Shown piece by piece: positions 16,577 through 25,385 of a stretch of DNA of 64,000 nt. Within the stretch, counting starts at the first letter, position 1. Each line of letters starts with the position of its first letter. The DNA comes from Halorarum salinum. GTDB taxonomy: Archaea; Halobacteriota; Halobacteria; Halobacteriales; Haloferacaceae. The stretch lies in the NCBI RefSeq assembly GCF_013402875.1, contig NZ_CP058579.1, forward strand, positions 2,914,001 through 2,978,000. The letters are read 5' to 3'. The position numbers and the translations under genes were made by a program. The notes below the pieces were generated by a model that did not search any database, was not told the DNA's origin, and saw only the letters and a list, made by a program, of their open reading frames with translations.

Positions 16577-17617
16577 GTGCCAGAACCGTTCCGTCCGGAG
16601 GGGGTCACGGTGACCGGGGGGGCCGTCCTCGTTCCGGTCGAGGAGTCGACCACGCTGCGGAACACCGTCGCGCACGTCCTCCACGAGGCCGCCGAGTCGG
16701 AGGCGGCGACGCCGGTCGTCCACTTCGTCTACCCCCTCTCCAGCCGCGGCCGCCTCGGCGACGAGGACGAGGAGGCCCGCGAACTGCTGGAGCGGATCGA
16801 ACTGTGGGCCGAGGAGGACCTCGGCGAGGACGACCGGCGGGTCCGGGTCGTGACCGCAACGGTCGGCGAGGACGAGTACCTGTTCAGCCCGGGCGACTAC
16901 GCCGACGTGCTGGAGCGATACGCGAGCCAGCACGACGTCGAGTCGGTCGTCCTCGACCCGGAGTACAACCCGACCGGGGCGACGCCGCTGCTCCCGGCGC
17001 TCGAGTCCGAGATCCGCGGAACCGGCCTCTCCGTCGAGGAGGCGCCGGTGGACCGGCCGACACGCCGGAGCCGGCTCGTCCGACGCTCCGGCGCCGGGCA
17101 GTTCCTCCTGCTGTTCGGGCTCTCGACCGTGTTCTACCTGTTGCTCGCCTGGTCGCTCGCCCCATATGACCTCGTGACGGGCGTCGTCACGGGTGCGGTC
17201 GTCTCGACGGTGCTGTGGCACGTCTCGCTGACCGGTCCGATCCAGCCCCGTCGCCTGTTCGGCCAGATGGGTCGGCTGTGTCTGTACGTCCCGTTCCTGC
17301 TGTGGGAGATCGCGAAGGCGAACGTCGGGATCGCGTACGTCGTCCTCCACCCGAAGCTCCCCATCGACCCGGAGGTCGTCGAGTTCGACGCAGCCGTCTG
17401 GTCGGAGATCCCGGTGGCGACGCTCGCGAACAGCATCACGCTGACGCCCGGCACGCTGACGATCGACGTCGAGAGCCGGCACTTCACGATACACACGCTG
17501 ACGGCGGGCGCGCGCGAGGACCTGTTCGACGGGTCGCTCGAACGCGCCGTTCGGTTCGTCTTCTACGGTCGCAACGCCGCGCGAATGCCGACGCCGTCGG
17601 AACGCGAGGGGCGATAG
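16577..17617 (+). CDS. mnhE: Na+/H+ antiporter subunit MnhE with N-terminal UspA-like domain
   Basis: The 346-residue protein is about twice the length of bacterial MnhE. Residues 1-150 look like a universal-stress-protein alpha/beta domain (GGAVLVPVEESTTLRNTVAH, later ESVVLDPEYNPTGATPLLP). The C-terminal part is the MnhE membrane domain, with two to three helices (FLLLFGLSTVFYLLLAWSLA) and the family signature NSITLTPGTLTIDV. It opens a nine-gene Mrp operon. The start is a GTG at 16577; a GTG ten codons later is also possible. The UspA part may let the antiporter sense nucleotides. Confidence 0.88.
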   Translation: MPEPFRPEGVTVTGGAVLVPVEESTTLRNTVAHVLHEAAESEAATPVVHFVYPLSSRGRLGDEDEEARELLERIELWAEEDLGEDDRRVRVVTATVGEDEYLFSPGDYADVLERYASQHDVESVVLDPEYNPTGATPLLPALESEIRGTGLSVEEAPVDRPTRRSRLVRRSGAGQFLLLFGLSTVFYLLLAWSLAPYDLVTGVVTGAVVSTVLWHVSLTGPIQPRRLFGQMGRLCLYVPFLLWEIAKANVGIAYVVLHPKLPIDPEVVEFDAAVWSEIPVATLANSITLTPGTLTIDVESRHFTIHTLTAGAREDLFDGSLERAVRFVFYGRNAARMPTPSEREGR

Positions 17618-17620
17618 CCC

Positions 17621-17896
17621 GTGACCCTGATCGTCGACGCCCTGCTCGCGGCCGCGGCCGGGTTCCTCGTCGTCACGCTCTCGGTCCTCTACCGGGTCGT
17701 CCGCGGCCCGACGATGCAGGACCGCGTCATCGCGGTGAACGTGATCGGCTCCAACACCGTCGTCGTGGTCGCGCTGCTCGCGGTCGCGACCGGGAGCCCC
17801 GGCGTGCTCGACATCGCGCTCGTGTACGCCCTGTTGAACTTCCTCATGAGCATCGCCATCTCCAAGTTCACGGTCGAACGCGGGGGGGTGCTGTAG
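17621..17896 (+). CDS. mnhF: Na+/H+ antiporter subunit MnhF
   Basis: The 91-residue protein has three membrane helices and the MnhF motif RVVRGPTMQDRVIAVNVIG (about residues 25-43). It starts with GTG three bases after the stop of mnhE and is followed without gap by mnhG. MnhF is a small structural subunit of the Mrp complex, also linked in bacteria to cholate efflux. Confidence 0.93.
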   Translation: MTLIVDALLAAAAGFLVVTLSVLYRVVRGPTMQDRVIAVNVIGSNTVVVVALLAVATGSPGVLDIALVYALLNFLMSIAISKFTVERGGVL

Positions 17897-18277
17897 ATGG
17901 TCACCCTCAGGGAGGCCGCCGTCATGGCGCTGCTCGGCGGCGGCCTGTTCTTCGCGCTGGTCGCGGCCGTGGGGCTGGTCCGGCTTCCGGACCTCTACAC
18001 CCGCGCCCACAGCGCCTCCAAGAGCGACACTCTCGGCGCCGTGCTCACGCTCGGGGCCGCCGGGATCGCGCTCGGCCCGGAGCCGGGAACGCTGAAGGTC
18101 GGCCTGCTGCTCGTGTTCATGTTCATCACCAACCCGACGGCGGCCCACGCCATCGCCCGCGCCGCCGCGGACCAGGGGATCGAGCCATGGACCGACGAGG
18201 ACGCGTCGGCCGAGGAGGGGACCCCCGCGGTGGACGAGGGGCCCCCCGCGGCGGACGAGGGAGGTGAGCGGGCGTGA
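17897..18277 (+). CDS. mnhG: Na+/H+ antiporter subunit MnhG
   Basis: The 126-residue protein has three helices in its first 90 residues with the signature VGLVRLPDLYTRAHSASKSD, then an acidic Glu/Asp/Pro tail of about 35 residues that is longer than in bacteria. The ATG follows the mnhF stop directly, and the stop overlaps the next start by four bases (GTGA). Confidence 0.93.
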   Translation: MVTLREAAVMALLGGGLFFALVAAVGLVRLPDLYTRAHSASKSDTLGAVLTLGAAGIALGPEPGTLKVGLLLVFMFITNPTAAHAIARAAADQGIEPWTDEDASAEEGTPAVDEGPPAADEGGERA

Positions 18278-18807
18278 CGCCCCTCGAGGTCGCGTTGCTC
18301 CTGTTCGTCCTGGCCTGTGCCGTGACGACGGCGCTGCTCAGGGACGTCCTCGGCGCGATCATCGCCTTCGCGGCCTACAGCCTGGGCGTCGCCATCGTCT
18401 GGGTGATCCTGCGGGCGCCCGACGTCGGACTCACGGAGGCCGCCGTCGGCGCGGGCGTGGTGACGGTGCTGTTCCTGTTGACCATCGCCAAGACCGTTCG
18501 GCCGCCGGGCGAGGACCTCCTCGTCAGCGTCGACTGGCCGGCCCTCGGCGTCGCGGCGGTCCTGGTCGGCGCGTTGCTGACGACGCTCGGGGCGCTCCCC
18601 CGGGTCGGGGCGGACACGACGCCCGTCGCCACCTCGGCCGTGACCGAGTACTACCTCGCGAACGCCTACCCCGAGACGGGCGTCGAGAACGCCGTCACCG
18701 CGGTGCTGGCCGCCTACCGCGGGTTCGACACGCTGGGGGAGGCGGTCGTCGTGTACGCGGCGATCGTCGGGATCCTCGTCGTCCTCCGACGGGAGGTGGC
18801 GATATGA
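18274..18807 (+). CDS. DUF4040 membrane subunit of the Mrp antiporter (MnhA C-terminal/MbhD-like)
   Basis: The 177-residue protein has about five helices. It resembles DUF4040, which in bacteria forms part of the C-terminal extension of MnhA and in archaeal membrane-bound hydrogenases is MbhD. The motif DVLGAIIAFAAYSLGVAIVW (about 22-41) and PDVGLTEAAVGAGVV are typical. Here it is a separate gene, so the large bacterial MnhA is split in this organism. It overlaps mnhG by four bases and mnhB by four bases. Confidence 0.85.
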   Translation: MTPLEVALLLFVLACAVTTALLRDVLGAIIAFAAYSLGVAIVWVILRAPDVGLTEAAVGAGVVTVLFLLTIAKTVRPPGEDLLVSVDWPALGVAAVLVGALLTTLGALPRVGADTTPVATSAVTEYYLANAYPETGVENAVTAVLAAYRGFDTLGEAVVVYAAIVGILVVLRREVAI

Positions 18808-19298
18808 GCGCCTGGACGGGGACCGACGACGACGGCGAGGGGTCCCGTTCCCGCCGCCCGTACGTCGAGAGCCCCATCATCATGGCGACGGTCAGGATCG
18901 TCGCGCCGTTCGTGTTCACGCTCGGACTGTTCGTGATGTTCCACGGCGCCGACTCCTCCGGCGGCGGCTTCCAGGGCGGGGTCATCGTCGGCACGGTCGT
19001 GTTGATGCTGGCGATCGCGTTCGGCGTCGGCCCGACGCGGGGGTGGCTCTCCTCGACGCTGCTGGTCGTCCAGCTCGTCGTCGGGGTCGGGCTCTTCGTC
19101 GGCGTCGGCCTGACGGCGATGGCGTTCGGCGGGGCGTTCCTCGAGTACTCCGCCGTTCCGGTCCACCACGCCAGCAAGTACGGCATCGAACTGGTCGAGT
19201 TCGGCATCGGCATCATCGTCGCCGGGACCGTCGTCGGCCTGTTCTTCGCGCTCGCGGCGGGCCACGAACTCACCGAGGAAGAGGAGGTGGCGGAGTGA
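18804..19298 (+). CDS. mnhB: Na+/H+ antiporter subunit MnhB
   Basis: The 164-residue protein has a hydrophilic acidic head (1-28) and four helices. The MnhB signature HGADSSGGGFQGGVIVG (about 53-69) is intact. It starts with the ATG at 18804, which overlaps the previous stop, and its TGA overlaps the GTG of mnhC. MnhB is needed for complex stability in Mrp antiporters. Confidence 0.93.
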   Translation: MSAWTGTDDDGEGSRSRRPYVESPIIMATVRIVAPFVFTLGLFVMFHGADSSGGGFQGGVIVGTVVLMLAIAFGVGPTRGWLSSTLLVVQLVVGVGLFVGVGLTAMAFGGAFLEYSAVPVHHASKYGIELVEFGIGIIVAGTVVGLFFALAAGHELTEEEEVAE

Positions 19299-19651
19299 TC
19301 GACGCGTTGGCGGGACGGGCGTACTACGTCGCCGCGTTCCTGCTGCTCGGGATCGGCGTGTACATGATGATCGGAAACAGGAACCTCGTGAAGAAGGTGA
19401 TCGGCATGAACGTGTTCCAGACGGGGATCTTCCTCTTTTTCATCTCCTCGGCGTACCTCGACGGCGGCTCGGCCCCGCTGCTCTCGCAACCTGCCCCGTA
19501 CGTCAGCCCGCTGCCCCACGTGCTCATCCTGACGGCCATCGTCGTCGGGGTGAGCCTCACCGCGGTCGCGCTGGGGCTCGTCGTCCGCATCTACAACGAG
19601 TACGGCACGCTCAGTGCCGACCTCGTCGAGGAGGTGAACGGCGGTGAGTGA
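19295..19651 (+). CDS. mnhC: Na+/H+ antiporter subunit MnhC (NuoK-like)
   Basis: The 118-residue protein has three helices homologous to NuoK of complex I. The segment GNRNLVKKVIGMNVFQTGI and the LTAIVVGVSLTAVALGL helix are characteristic. The GTG at 19295 overlaps the mnhB stop, and the gene overlaps mnhD by eight bases. Confidence 0.92.
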   Translation: MIDALAGRAYYVAAFLLLGIGVYMMIGNRNLVKKVIGMNVFQTGIFLFFISSAYLDGGSAPLLSQPAPYVSPLPHVLILTAIVVGVSLTAVALGLVVRIYNEYGTLSADLVEEVNGGE

Positions 19652-21116
19652 CCTCCCCGCGATGCTGGTCGTGGTTCCCATCGTCGGCTCGCTGGTCGCG
19701 ATGCTCGCGGGCGCGTTCCGCCCGCACACCGGCTGGTACGTCGCGCTCGTGACCGCCGTCGTGCAGGTCGCGATCGCGACGACGGTCGCCGTCCGGGCGT
19801 TCGTCGACGGGCCGATCAGCTACGCGGTCGGCGACTTCGAGCTCCCGTTCGGCATCGAACTCGTCGTGGACGGGCTCACGGCGTCGATGATCGTGCTCGT
19901 GGCGGTCGTCGCGCTCGGCGTGCTCGCGTACGCCCGCACGGCCGGCCCGCGGTCGAACGGGTTCTACGCGACGTACCTGCTGCTCGTCGCCGGCCTCTCG
20001 GGGATGTCGGTCACGGGCGACGTGTTCAACCTGTACGTGTTCCTCGAGATCACCGGCCTCACCGCGTACGCCCTCGTCGCGAGCGGCGAGGGCGGACGCT
20101 CCGCCGTCGCCGGGCTGAAGTACCTCATCGTCGGGACGTTCGGCGCGTCGCTGTACCTGCTCGGCGTCGGCTACGCCTACGTCGCCACGGGCACGCTGAA
20201 CATGGCCGACCTCTCGACCCAACTCGCGGCGGTCGGCTACGGCTCGCCGCTGGTCCGGACGGCGTTCGTGCTCGTCGTCGTCGGGCTGTTCGTCAAGGTC
20301 GCGATGTTTCCGCTGCACACCTGGCAGCCGGAGGCGTACGCCGGCGCGCCCGACAGCGTGAGCGGGCTCATCGCGGCGCTGGTGTCGACGGTGAGCGCCT
20401 ACGCGCTCGTGCGGGTCGTCCTGACGGTGTTCACCCCCGAGTTCCTGGAGGCGACGCCGCTGGCGCGCGACCTGCTCGTCGCCGTCGCGACGGTGAGCAT
20501 CGTCGTCGGGAGCGGCCTCGCGGTGGCCCAGACCGAGGTGAAGCGGATGCTCGCGTACTCCTCGGTGTCGCAGTTCGGGCTGATCGTCGCCGCGCTGTCG
20601 GTGACGAACGGGACGGCGCTGGTCGGCCTCTCGGTCCACCTCGTCGGCCACGCCGTGATGAAGGGCGGGCTGTTCCTCGCGGCCGGGCTCGTCGCGACGG
20701 GCACCGGCGCGCGCACGGTCGCCGAGTACGACGGGCTGGCCGACCGGATGCCCGTCGCGGCCGGGGCGTTCGGCGTCCTCGTGCTGGCGATGGTCGGGGT
20801 GCCGCCCGCGATCGGCTTCCTCGGCAAGTGGTACATCGTCATCGGCGCCATCGAGGCCGGGGCGTGGACGCTCACGGCCGTCATCCTGCTCTCGACGCTC
20901 CTGACGCTCGCGTACTTCGCCAGGATCGTGGAGCGGATGTTCTTCCGGGACGCCCCCGGAGTGGCGTCCCACGTCGCGGCGACCGACGGCGGGCGCGCCT
21001 CGCTCGGGATGTACGCGGCAGTCGTGGGCGCGGCCCTCCTCGCAGTCGGGCTTGCCGTGGGCGTACCGTCGTTCGAACAGCTGCTCCAGCCGACCGTAGA
21101 GAACCTCCTGCAATGA
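19644..21116 (+). CDS. mnhD: Na+/H+ antiporter subunit MnhD, first proton-channel subunit
   Basis: The 490-residue protein belongs to the NuoL/M/N-type proton-conducting family, with about 14 helices. The helix-5 glutamate is in FLEITGLTAY (about Glu135) and the helix-7 lysine in FVKVAMFPLHTW (Lys218). The later lysine of LGKWYIV is present. At the helix-8 position, where MnhD proteins usually have TKVG, this protein has STVSAY (Thr249), so that lysine is missing. It starts with GTG at 19644 and overlaps the next gene by four bases. The protein translocates H+ in exchange for Na+. Confidence 0.92.
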   Translation: MSDLPAMLVVVPIVGSLVAMLAGAFRPHTGWYVALVTAVVQVAIATTVAVRAFVDGPISYAVGDFELPFGIELVVDGLTASMIVLVAVVALGVLAYARTAGPRSNGFYATYLLLVAGLSGMSVTGDVFNLYVFLEITGLTAYALVASGEGGRSAVAGLKYLIVGTFGASLYLLGVGYAYVATGTLNMADLSTQLAAVGYGSPLVRTAFVLVVVGLFVKVAMFPLHTWQPEAYAGAPDSVSGLIAALVSTVSAYALVRVVLTVFTPEFLEATPLARDLLVAVATVSIVVGSGLAVAQTEVKRMLAYSSVSQFGLIVAALSVTNGTALVGLSVHLVGHAVMKGGLFLAAGLVATGTGARTVAEYDGLADRMPVAAGAFGVLVLAMVGVPPAIGFLGKWYIVIGAIEAGAWTLTAVILLSTLLTLAYFARIVERMFFRDAPGVASHVAATDGGRASLGMYAAVVGAALLAVGLAVGVPSFEQLLQPTVENLLQ

Positions 21117-22858
21117 CCGAGATACTCTCTCTCCGACCGCTCGCAGCCGTGCTCGTCTCCGCCGTCGCCATCGGGCCGATCCTCGCCACCGGCCGGCGGC
21201 CGAACCTCAGGGAATCGTGGACCGGCGTCGCCGCGCTGGCGAAGTTCGCCGTCGTCGCGAGCATGGTTCCGGGCGTGCTCGCCGGCGACTCGTACGTGAC
21301 CGACCTCGGCACGTTCCTCCCCGCCGGGGGGGAGACCGGAATCCGGTTCGCCCTCGAGGTGGACTCGCTCGGACTGCTGTTCGGACTGCTCGCCAGCGGC
21401 CTCTGGGTCGTCACGAGCTGTTACAGCGTCGGCTACATGCGCGGGCTCGACGAGGGGTCACAGACCCGCTACTTCGCGGCGTTCGCCGGCAGCCTCTCGG
21501 CGGCGATGGGCGTCGCGTTCGCGTCGAACCTCGTCGTCCTGTTCGTGTTCTACGAGCTGTTGACCGTGGCGACGTACCCGCTGGTCGCCCACGACGAGAC
21601 CGACGAGGCGCGGGCGGCCGGCCGCAAGTACCTCGCGTACACCTTCGGCGGCGGCGTCGCCGTCCTCGGCGGCACCGCGCTCGTCTACTGGCTCACCGGC
21701 TCCGTCGCGTTCACGCCGGGCGGCATCGCCGGCCTCTCCGCGGCCGACCCGGCGCTCGCCCGCCTGGCGTTCGCGCTGCTGATCGCCGGCTTCGGCGTGA
21801 AGGCCGCGCTGATGCCGCTCCACTCCTGGCTCCCCGACGCGATGGTCGCGCCGACGCCCGTCTCCGCCCTGCTGCACGCGGTCGCGGTGGTGAAGAGCGG
21901 GGTGTTCGGCATCGCGCGCGTCGTCCTCGACACGTTCGGACCGGAGACGGTCGCGGACCTCGGCGCAGGACTCCCGCTCGCGGCCGTCGCGGCGTTCACG
22001 CTCCTGACCGCGAGCGTCATCGCGCTCCGGCAGGACAACCTCAAGCGCCGGCTCGCCTTCTCGACGGTGAGCCAGCTCTCGTACATCGTGCTCGGGCTGG
22101 CGGTGCTCGACCCGACGGCGCTCGTCGGCGGATTGTTGCACATCCCCGCCCACGCGTTCATGAAGATCACGCTGTTCTTCTGTGCGGGCGCCATCCACGT
22201 CGAGACCCACACCGACGACGTCTCGGAGATGGCCGGCATCGGGCGACGGATGCCGCTGACGATGGCGGCGTTCGCCGTCGCCGCGGCGGGGATGGCCGGC
22301 ATCCCGCTCGTCGCCGGCTTCGTGAGCAAGTACTTCCTGCTCATCGGCTCCGTCTCGACCGGCGGGACCGTCTTCGCGCTCGCCCTGCTCGTCTCGGGCG
22401 TGCTGAACATCGCCTACTTCTGGCCGGTGGTCTACACCGCGTTCTTCGAGTCGCCGGGCGAGGACGACCCGAAGCCGATCGTCGAGGCGCCGCTCGGGGG
22501 CCGGTGGGGGGAGGTCCTGTCGGGCCCCGTCGGGGGGTCGGAGGCGACCGGCGGCACCCCCGCGGCGGACGGGAGCGGGGTCGTCGACGCCGAACCGTCC
22601 GACGGCGTCGGTGGACCCGACGAGCATGACGCGCACGAGGACCACGACGTGCACGAGGGTCACGGGGCCCGTGGCGCCCACGCCGACGGCTGGGAGCGCC
22701 GCGGCTGGACCGGCGGTGAGTCGACCTGGTTCATGCTCGGGCCGATCCTCGTCGTCGCGGCCGGGTCGATCGTGCTCGGCGTCGTCCCCGACGGCTTCGT
22801 GTTCCTGCGGGTCGTCCGCCTCGTCGTCGCGGGCGTCACGGGGGTGAGCGTCCCATGA
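21113..22858 (+). CDS. Mrp antiporter proton-channel subunit (MnhD/MnhA-like), second copy
   Basis: The 581-residue protein is of the proton-conducting NuoL/M/N family. It keeps the complete set of polar helix residues: Glu in FYELLTVATY, Lys230 in FGVKAALMPLHSW, Lys261 in AVVKSGVF and the lysine of FVSKYFLL. Between the last two helices there is a hydrophilic Gly/Asp insertion with many histidines (about 470-535; EHDAHEDHDVHEGHGARGAH), which could bind metal or be a flexible acidic loop. The ATG overlaps the mnhD stop; the TGA overlaps the next ATG. Confidence 0.9.
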   Translation: MTEILSLRPLAAVLVSAVAIGPILATGRRPNLRESWTGVAALAKFAVVASMVPGVLAGDSYVTDLGTFLPAGGETGIRFALEVDSLGLLFGLLASGLWVVTSCYSVGYMRGLDEGSQTRYFAAFAGSLSAAMGVAFASNLVVLFVFYELLTVATYPLVAHDETDEARAAGRKYLAYTFGGGVAVLGGTALVYWLTGSVAFTPGGIAGLSAADPALARLAFALLIAGFGVKAALMPLHSWLPDAMVAPTPVSALLHAVAVVKSGVFGIARVVLDTFGPETVADLGAGLPLAAVAAFTLLTASVIALRQDNLKRRLAFSTVSQLSYIVLGLAVLDPTALVGGLLHIPAHAFMKITLFFCAGAIHVETHTDDVSEMAGIGRRMPLTMAAFAVAAAGMAGIPLVAGFVSKYFLLIGSVSTGGTVFALALLVSGVLNIAYFWPVVYTAFFESPGEDDPKPIVEAPLGGRWGEVLSGPVGGSEATGGTPAADGSGVVDAEPSDGVGGPDEHDAHEDHDVHEGHGARGAHADGWERRGWTGGESTWFMLGPILVVAAGSIVLGVVPDGFVFLRVVRLVVAGVTGVSVP

Positions 22859-24600
22859 TAGACCCGCTCGTCCCGCCGTTCGTGCCGGTGCTCGCGGTCG
22901 CACTGTTGCTCCCGCTGGTCGGGCGCCGGACCGGCCACGCACTCGGCGTGCTCGCGACCGCGCTCGTGGTGCCGTACGTCTGGCTCGTGCCCGGCGGCGA
23001 GCACCTCCCGACGCTGCTGTTCGGCTTCGACGCCGTCCTGTTCAACGTGGACGGCTTCTCCCGGGTGATGGGCGTCATCTTCGGGTTCATCGGCTCCGTC
23101 GCGGTGCTGTACTCGTGGGCCAGCGACGCCGACGCGGTCCAGACCGCGTTCGCGCTCGGCTACGTCGGCACCAGCCTCGGGGCGGTGTTCGGCGGCGACT
23201 GGCTCACCCTGATCTTCTTCTGGGAACTGATGGCCGTCACGAGCACGCTGCTCGTGTGGCACTACGGCGGCCGCGCGGTCCGCGCCGGCTTCCGGTACGC
23301 GCTGTTCCACGGCATCGGCGGGACGCTGCTGCTGGGCGCGGTCGTCTGGCACTACGCGGAGGCGGGGACGTTCCTGTTCACGGGGGCGGGGATGGCGGGC
23401 GTCGTCGCGCCCGTCCTCGCGGCGGTCGGCATCGGCGTCAACGTGGGGTTCGTCGGCCTCCACGCGTGGCTGCCGGACACGTACCCGCGCCCGCACGTCG
23501 CCGCGAGCGTCTTCCTCTGCGTGTACACGACCAAGACCGGCGTGTACGGCATGTTCCGGGCGTTCCCGGACGGCGAGCTCGCGATCGCGTACATGGGCGG
23601 GCTGATGGCGGTGTTCGGCGCGTCGATGGCGCTGCTCCAGGGCGACATGCGCCGCCTGCTCTCGTATCACATCCAGTCGCAGGTCGGGTACATGATCGCC
23701 GGCGTCGGCCTCGGCGGCGCGCTGGCCACCGCTGGCGCGTTCGGCCACGTGTTCAACCACATCCTCTACAAGAGCCTGCTGTTCATGACCGTCGGCGTCG
23801 TCATCTACCGGACCGGCGAGGAGCACCTCGACGACCTCGGGGGGCTGGCCGGAAAGCTCCCCGTCACCGCGGGGGCGTTCCTCGTCGCGGCCCTCTCGAT
23901 CGCCGGCTTCCCGGGGTTCAACGGCTTCGTCTCCAAGGGGATGGTCATCGCCGCCGCCCACGAGGAGCACCTCGACGTCCTCTGGTACCTGTTGCTGGCC
24001 GGGGGCGTCGGGACGTTCCTCTCGTTCATCAAACTCGGCTACTACGTCTTCCTCCACGGCGAGTACGAGGGGGACGTGGAGGTCGCGAACCGGGGCCAGC
24101 AGGTCGCGATGGTGTCGGTCGCCGCGCTGTGTGTGCTCTACGGGCTCTACCCGTCCGCGCTGTACGCCCTCCTGCCCGGTGCGGACTCGCTCGAGTACAC
24201 GGCCTACACCCTCGGCCACGTCGAGGAGGGGCTGATCCTCGCCGCGCTCGGGGTCGTCGGCTTCGCGGTCCTGAAGAAGCCGCTGAACAGGATCGGGAAG
24301 GTGCCCGACGTGGACAGCCTGTACAACCCGCTCGCGCTCTACGGTACCCGGGCGCTCGTCGTCGGCGTGACCGAACTGTACGCCGCGGTCGACGGGGCGG
24401 TCGTCGCGTTCACCAGCGCGGTGTCCCGGTCGGTGCGCGACCCGGAGACGCTCGTGGACCGTCTCGGCGCGGGCGGACGGGGGTCGGCCGAGGCGACCGA
24501 CGACTCGGACGGGGCGACGGGCGACCTCCGTGCGGGCGTCGGGACGAGCATCCTGCTCGTCGCGGTGATGGTCGTCCTCGCGCTCCTCGTCGTCCTGTGA
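22855..24600 (+). CDS. Mrp antiporter proton-channel subunit (MnhA/MnhD-like), third copy
   Basis: The 581-residue protein is a third NuoL/M/N-type subunit closing the operon. The glutamate of FFWELMAVTS, the lysine of TTKTGVYGMF (Lys227) and the lysine of FVSKGMVI are present. The helix-7 motif reads GVNVGFVGLHAW, with Asn196 where the other two copies have lysine and Gly where they have Pro. The C-terminus has an amphipathic region and a final helix. It overlaps the previous gene by four bases. No further gene of the operon follows; the next gene has its own promoter. Confidence 0.9.
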   Translation: MIDPLVPPFVPVLAVALLLPLVGRRTGHALGVLATALVVPYVWLVPGGEHLPTLLFGFDAVLFNVDGFSRVMGVIFGFIGSVAVLYSWASDADAVQTAFALGYVGTSLGAVFGGDWLTLIFFWELMAVTSTLLVWHYGGRAVRAGFRYALFHGIGGTLLLGAVVWHYAEAGTFLFTGAGMAGVVAPVLAAVGIGVNVGFVGLHAWLPDTYPRPHVAASVFLCVYTTKTGVYGMFRAFPDGELAIAYMGGLMAVFGASMALLQGDMRRLLSYHIQSQVGYMIAGVGLGGALATAGAFGHVFNHILYKSLLFMTVGVVIYRTGEEHLDDLGGLAGKLPVTAGAFLVAALSIAGFPGFNGFVSKGMVIAAAHEEHLDVLWYLLLAGGVGTFLSFIKLGYYVFLHGEYEGDVEVANRGQQVAMVSVAALCVLYGLYPSALYALLPGADSLEYTAYTLGHVEEGLILAALGVVGFAVLKKPLNRIGKVPDVDSLYNPLALYGTRALVVGVTELYAAVDGAVVAFTSAVSRSVRDPETLVDRLGAGGRGSAEATDDSDGATGDLRAGVGTSILLVAVMVVLALLVVL

Positions 24601-24716
24601 TCCCGCCGGGGGCGTGACCCGACGGGGGCGGTTCGGTCCGGCCCGGAACTCCCCCGATTCCCGGACGACCACCCTCAATCCGTCAGGTTTTACCGGGGAG
24701 TCGCCGTCCCCACGAC

Positions 24717-25283
24717 ATGGACCAACTGCGCCAGTCCTTGCTCGACGCTCCCATCATCGAGAAGGGGGACTACCAGTACTTCGTCCACCCGATCAGCGAC
24801 GGCGTCCCGATGCTCGAGCCGGAGCTGCTGCGCGAGATCGTCATCCGCATCATCCGGAAGGCCGAGATCGAGGACGTGGACAAGATCGTCACCCCCGCGG
24901 CGATGGGCATCCACATCTCCACGGCGCTCTCGCTCATGACGGACATCCCGCTCGTCGTCATCCGCAAGCGGGAGTACGGACTCGACGGGGAGGTGGCGCT
25001 CGCCCAGGAGACCGGCTACTCGGAGTCCGAGATGTACATCAACGACGTGTACGAGGGCGACAAGGTGCTCGTCCTCGACGACGTGCTCTCGACGGGCGGG
25101 ACGATGAAGGGCATCCTCGACGCGCTCACCCACATCGGGGCCGACGTGGTCGACGTCGTCGCCGTCATCAAGAAGGCCGGCCCGAACAAGCTCGACGACA
25201 CGGACTACTCCGTGAAGACGCTCGTCAACGTCACCGTCGAGGACGGCGAGGTCGTCATCGTCGACGAGTTCGGCGACGGCTGA
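24717..25283 (+). CDS. hpt: purine phosphoribosyltransferase, haloarchaeal HGPRTase type
   Basis: The 188-residue protein has the PRPP-binding loop [17 protein letters not shown] (about 116-132) of type I phosphoribosyltransferases and the opening region typical of archaeal hypoxanthine/guanine (APRT-like) enzymes ([18 protein letters not shown]). It should salvage a purine base to its nucleotide with PRPP; base specificity cannot be read off. The ATG at 24717 follows a TATA-like GGTTTTACC at about 24685-24695. It is single, between the Mrp operon and a small membrane protein gene. Confidence 0.88.
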   Translation: MDQLRQSLLDAPIIEKGDYQYFVHPISDGVPMLEPELLREIVIRIIRKAEIEDVDKIVTPAAMGIHISTALSLMTDIPLVVIRKREYGLDGEVALAQETGYSESEMYINDVYEGDKVLVLDDVLSTGGTMKGILDALTHIGADVVDVVAVIKKAGPNKLDDTDYSVKTLVNVTVEDGEVVIVDEFGDG

Positions 25284-25385
25284 GCGGGCGCATCGGGGCG
25301 GACGAACTCCCGAGAGGCTCTTCGGGGCGTTCGCCACGCGGCCCGCGACGGGAACCTTTTCACCCCGCCGGGACGAGGCTCTCGC

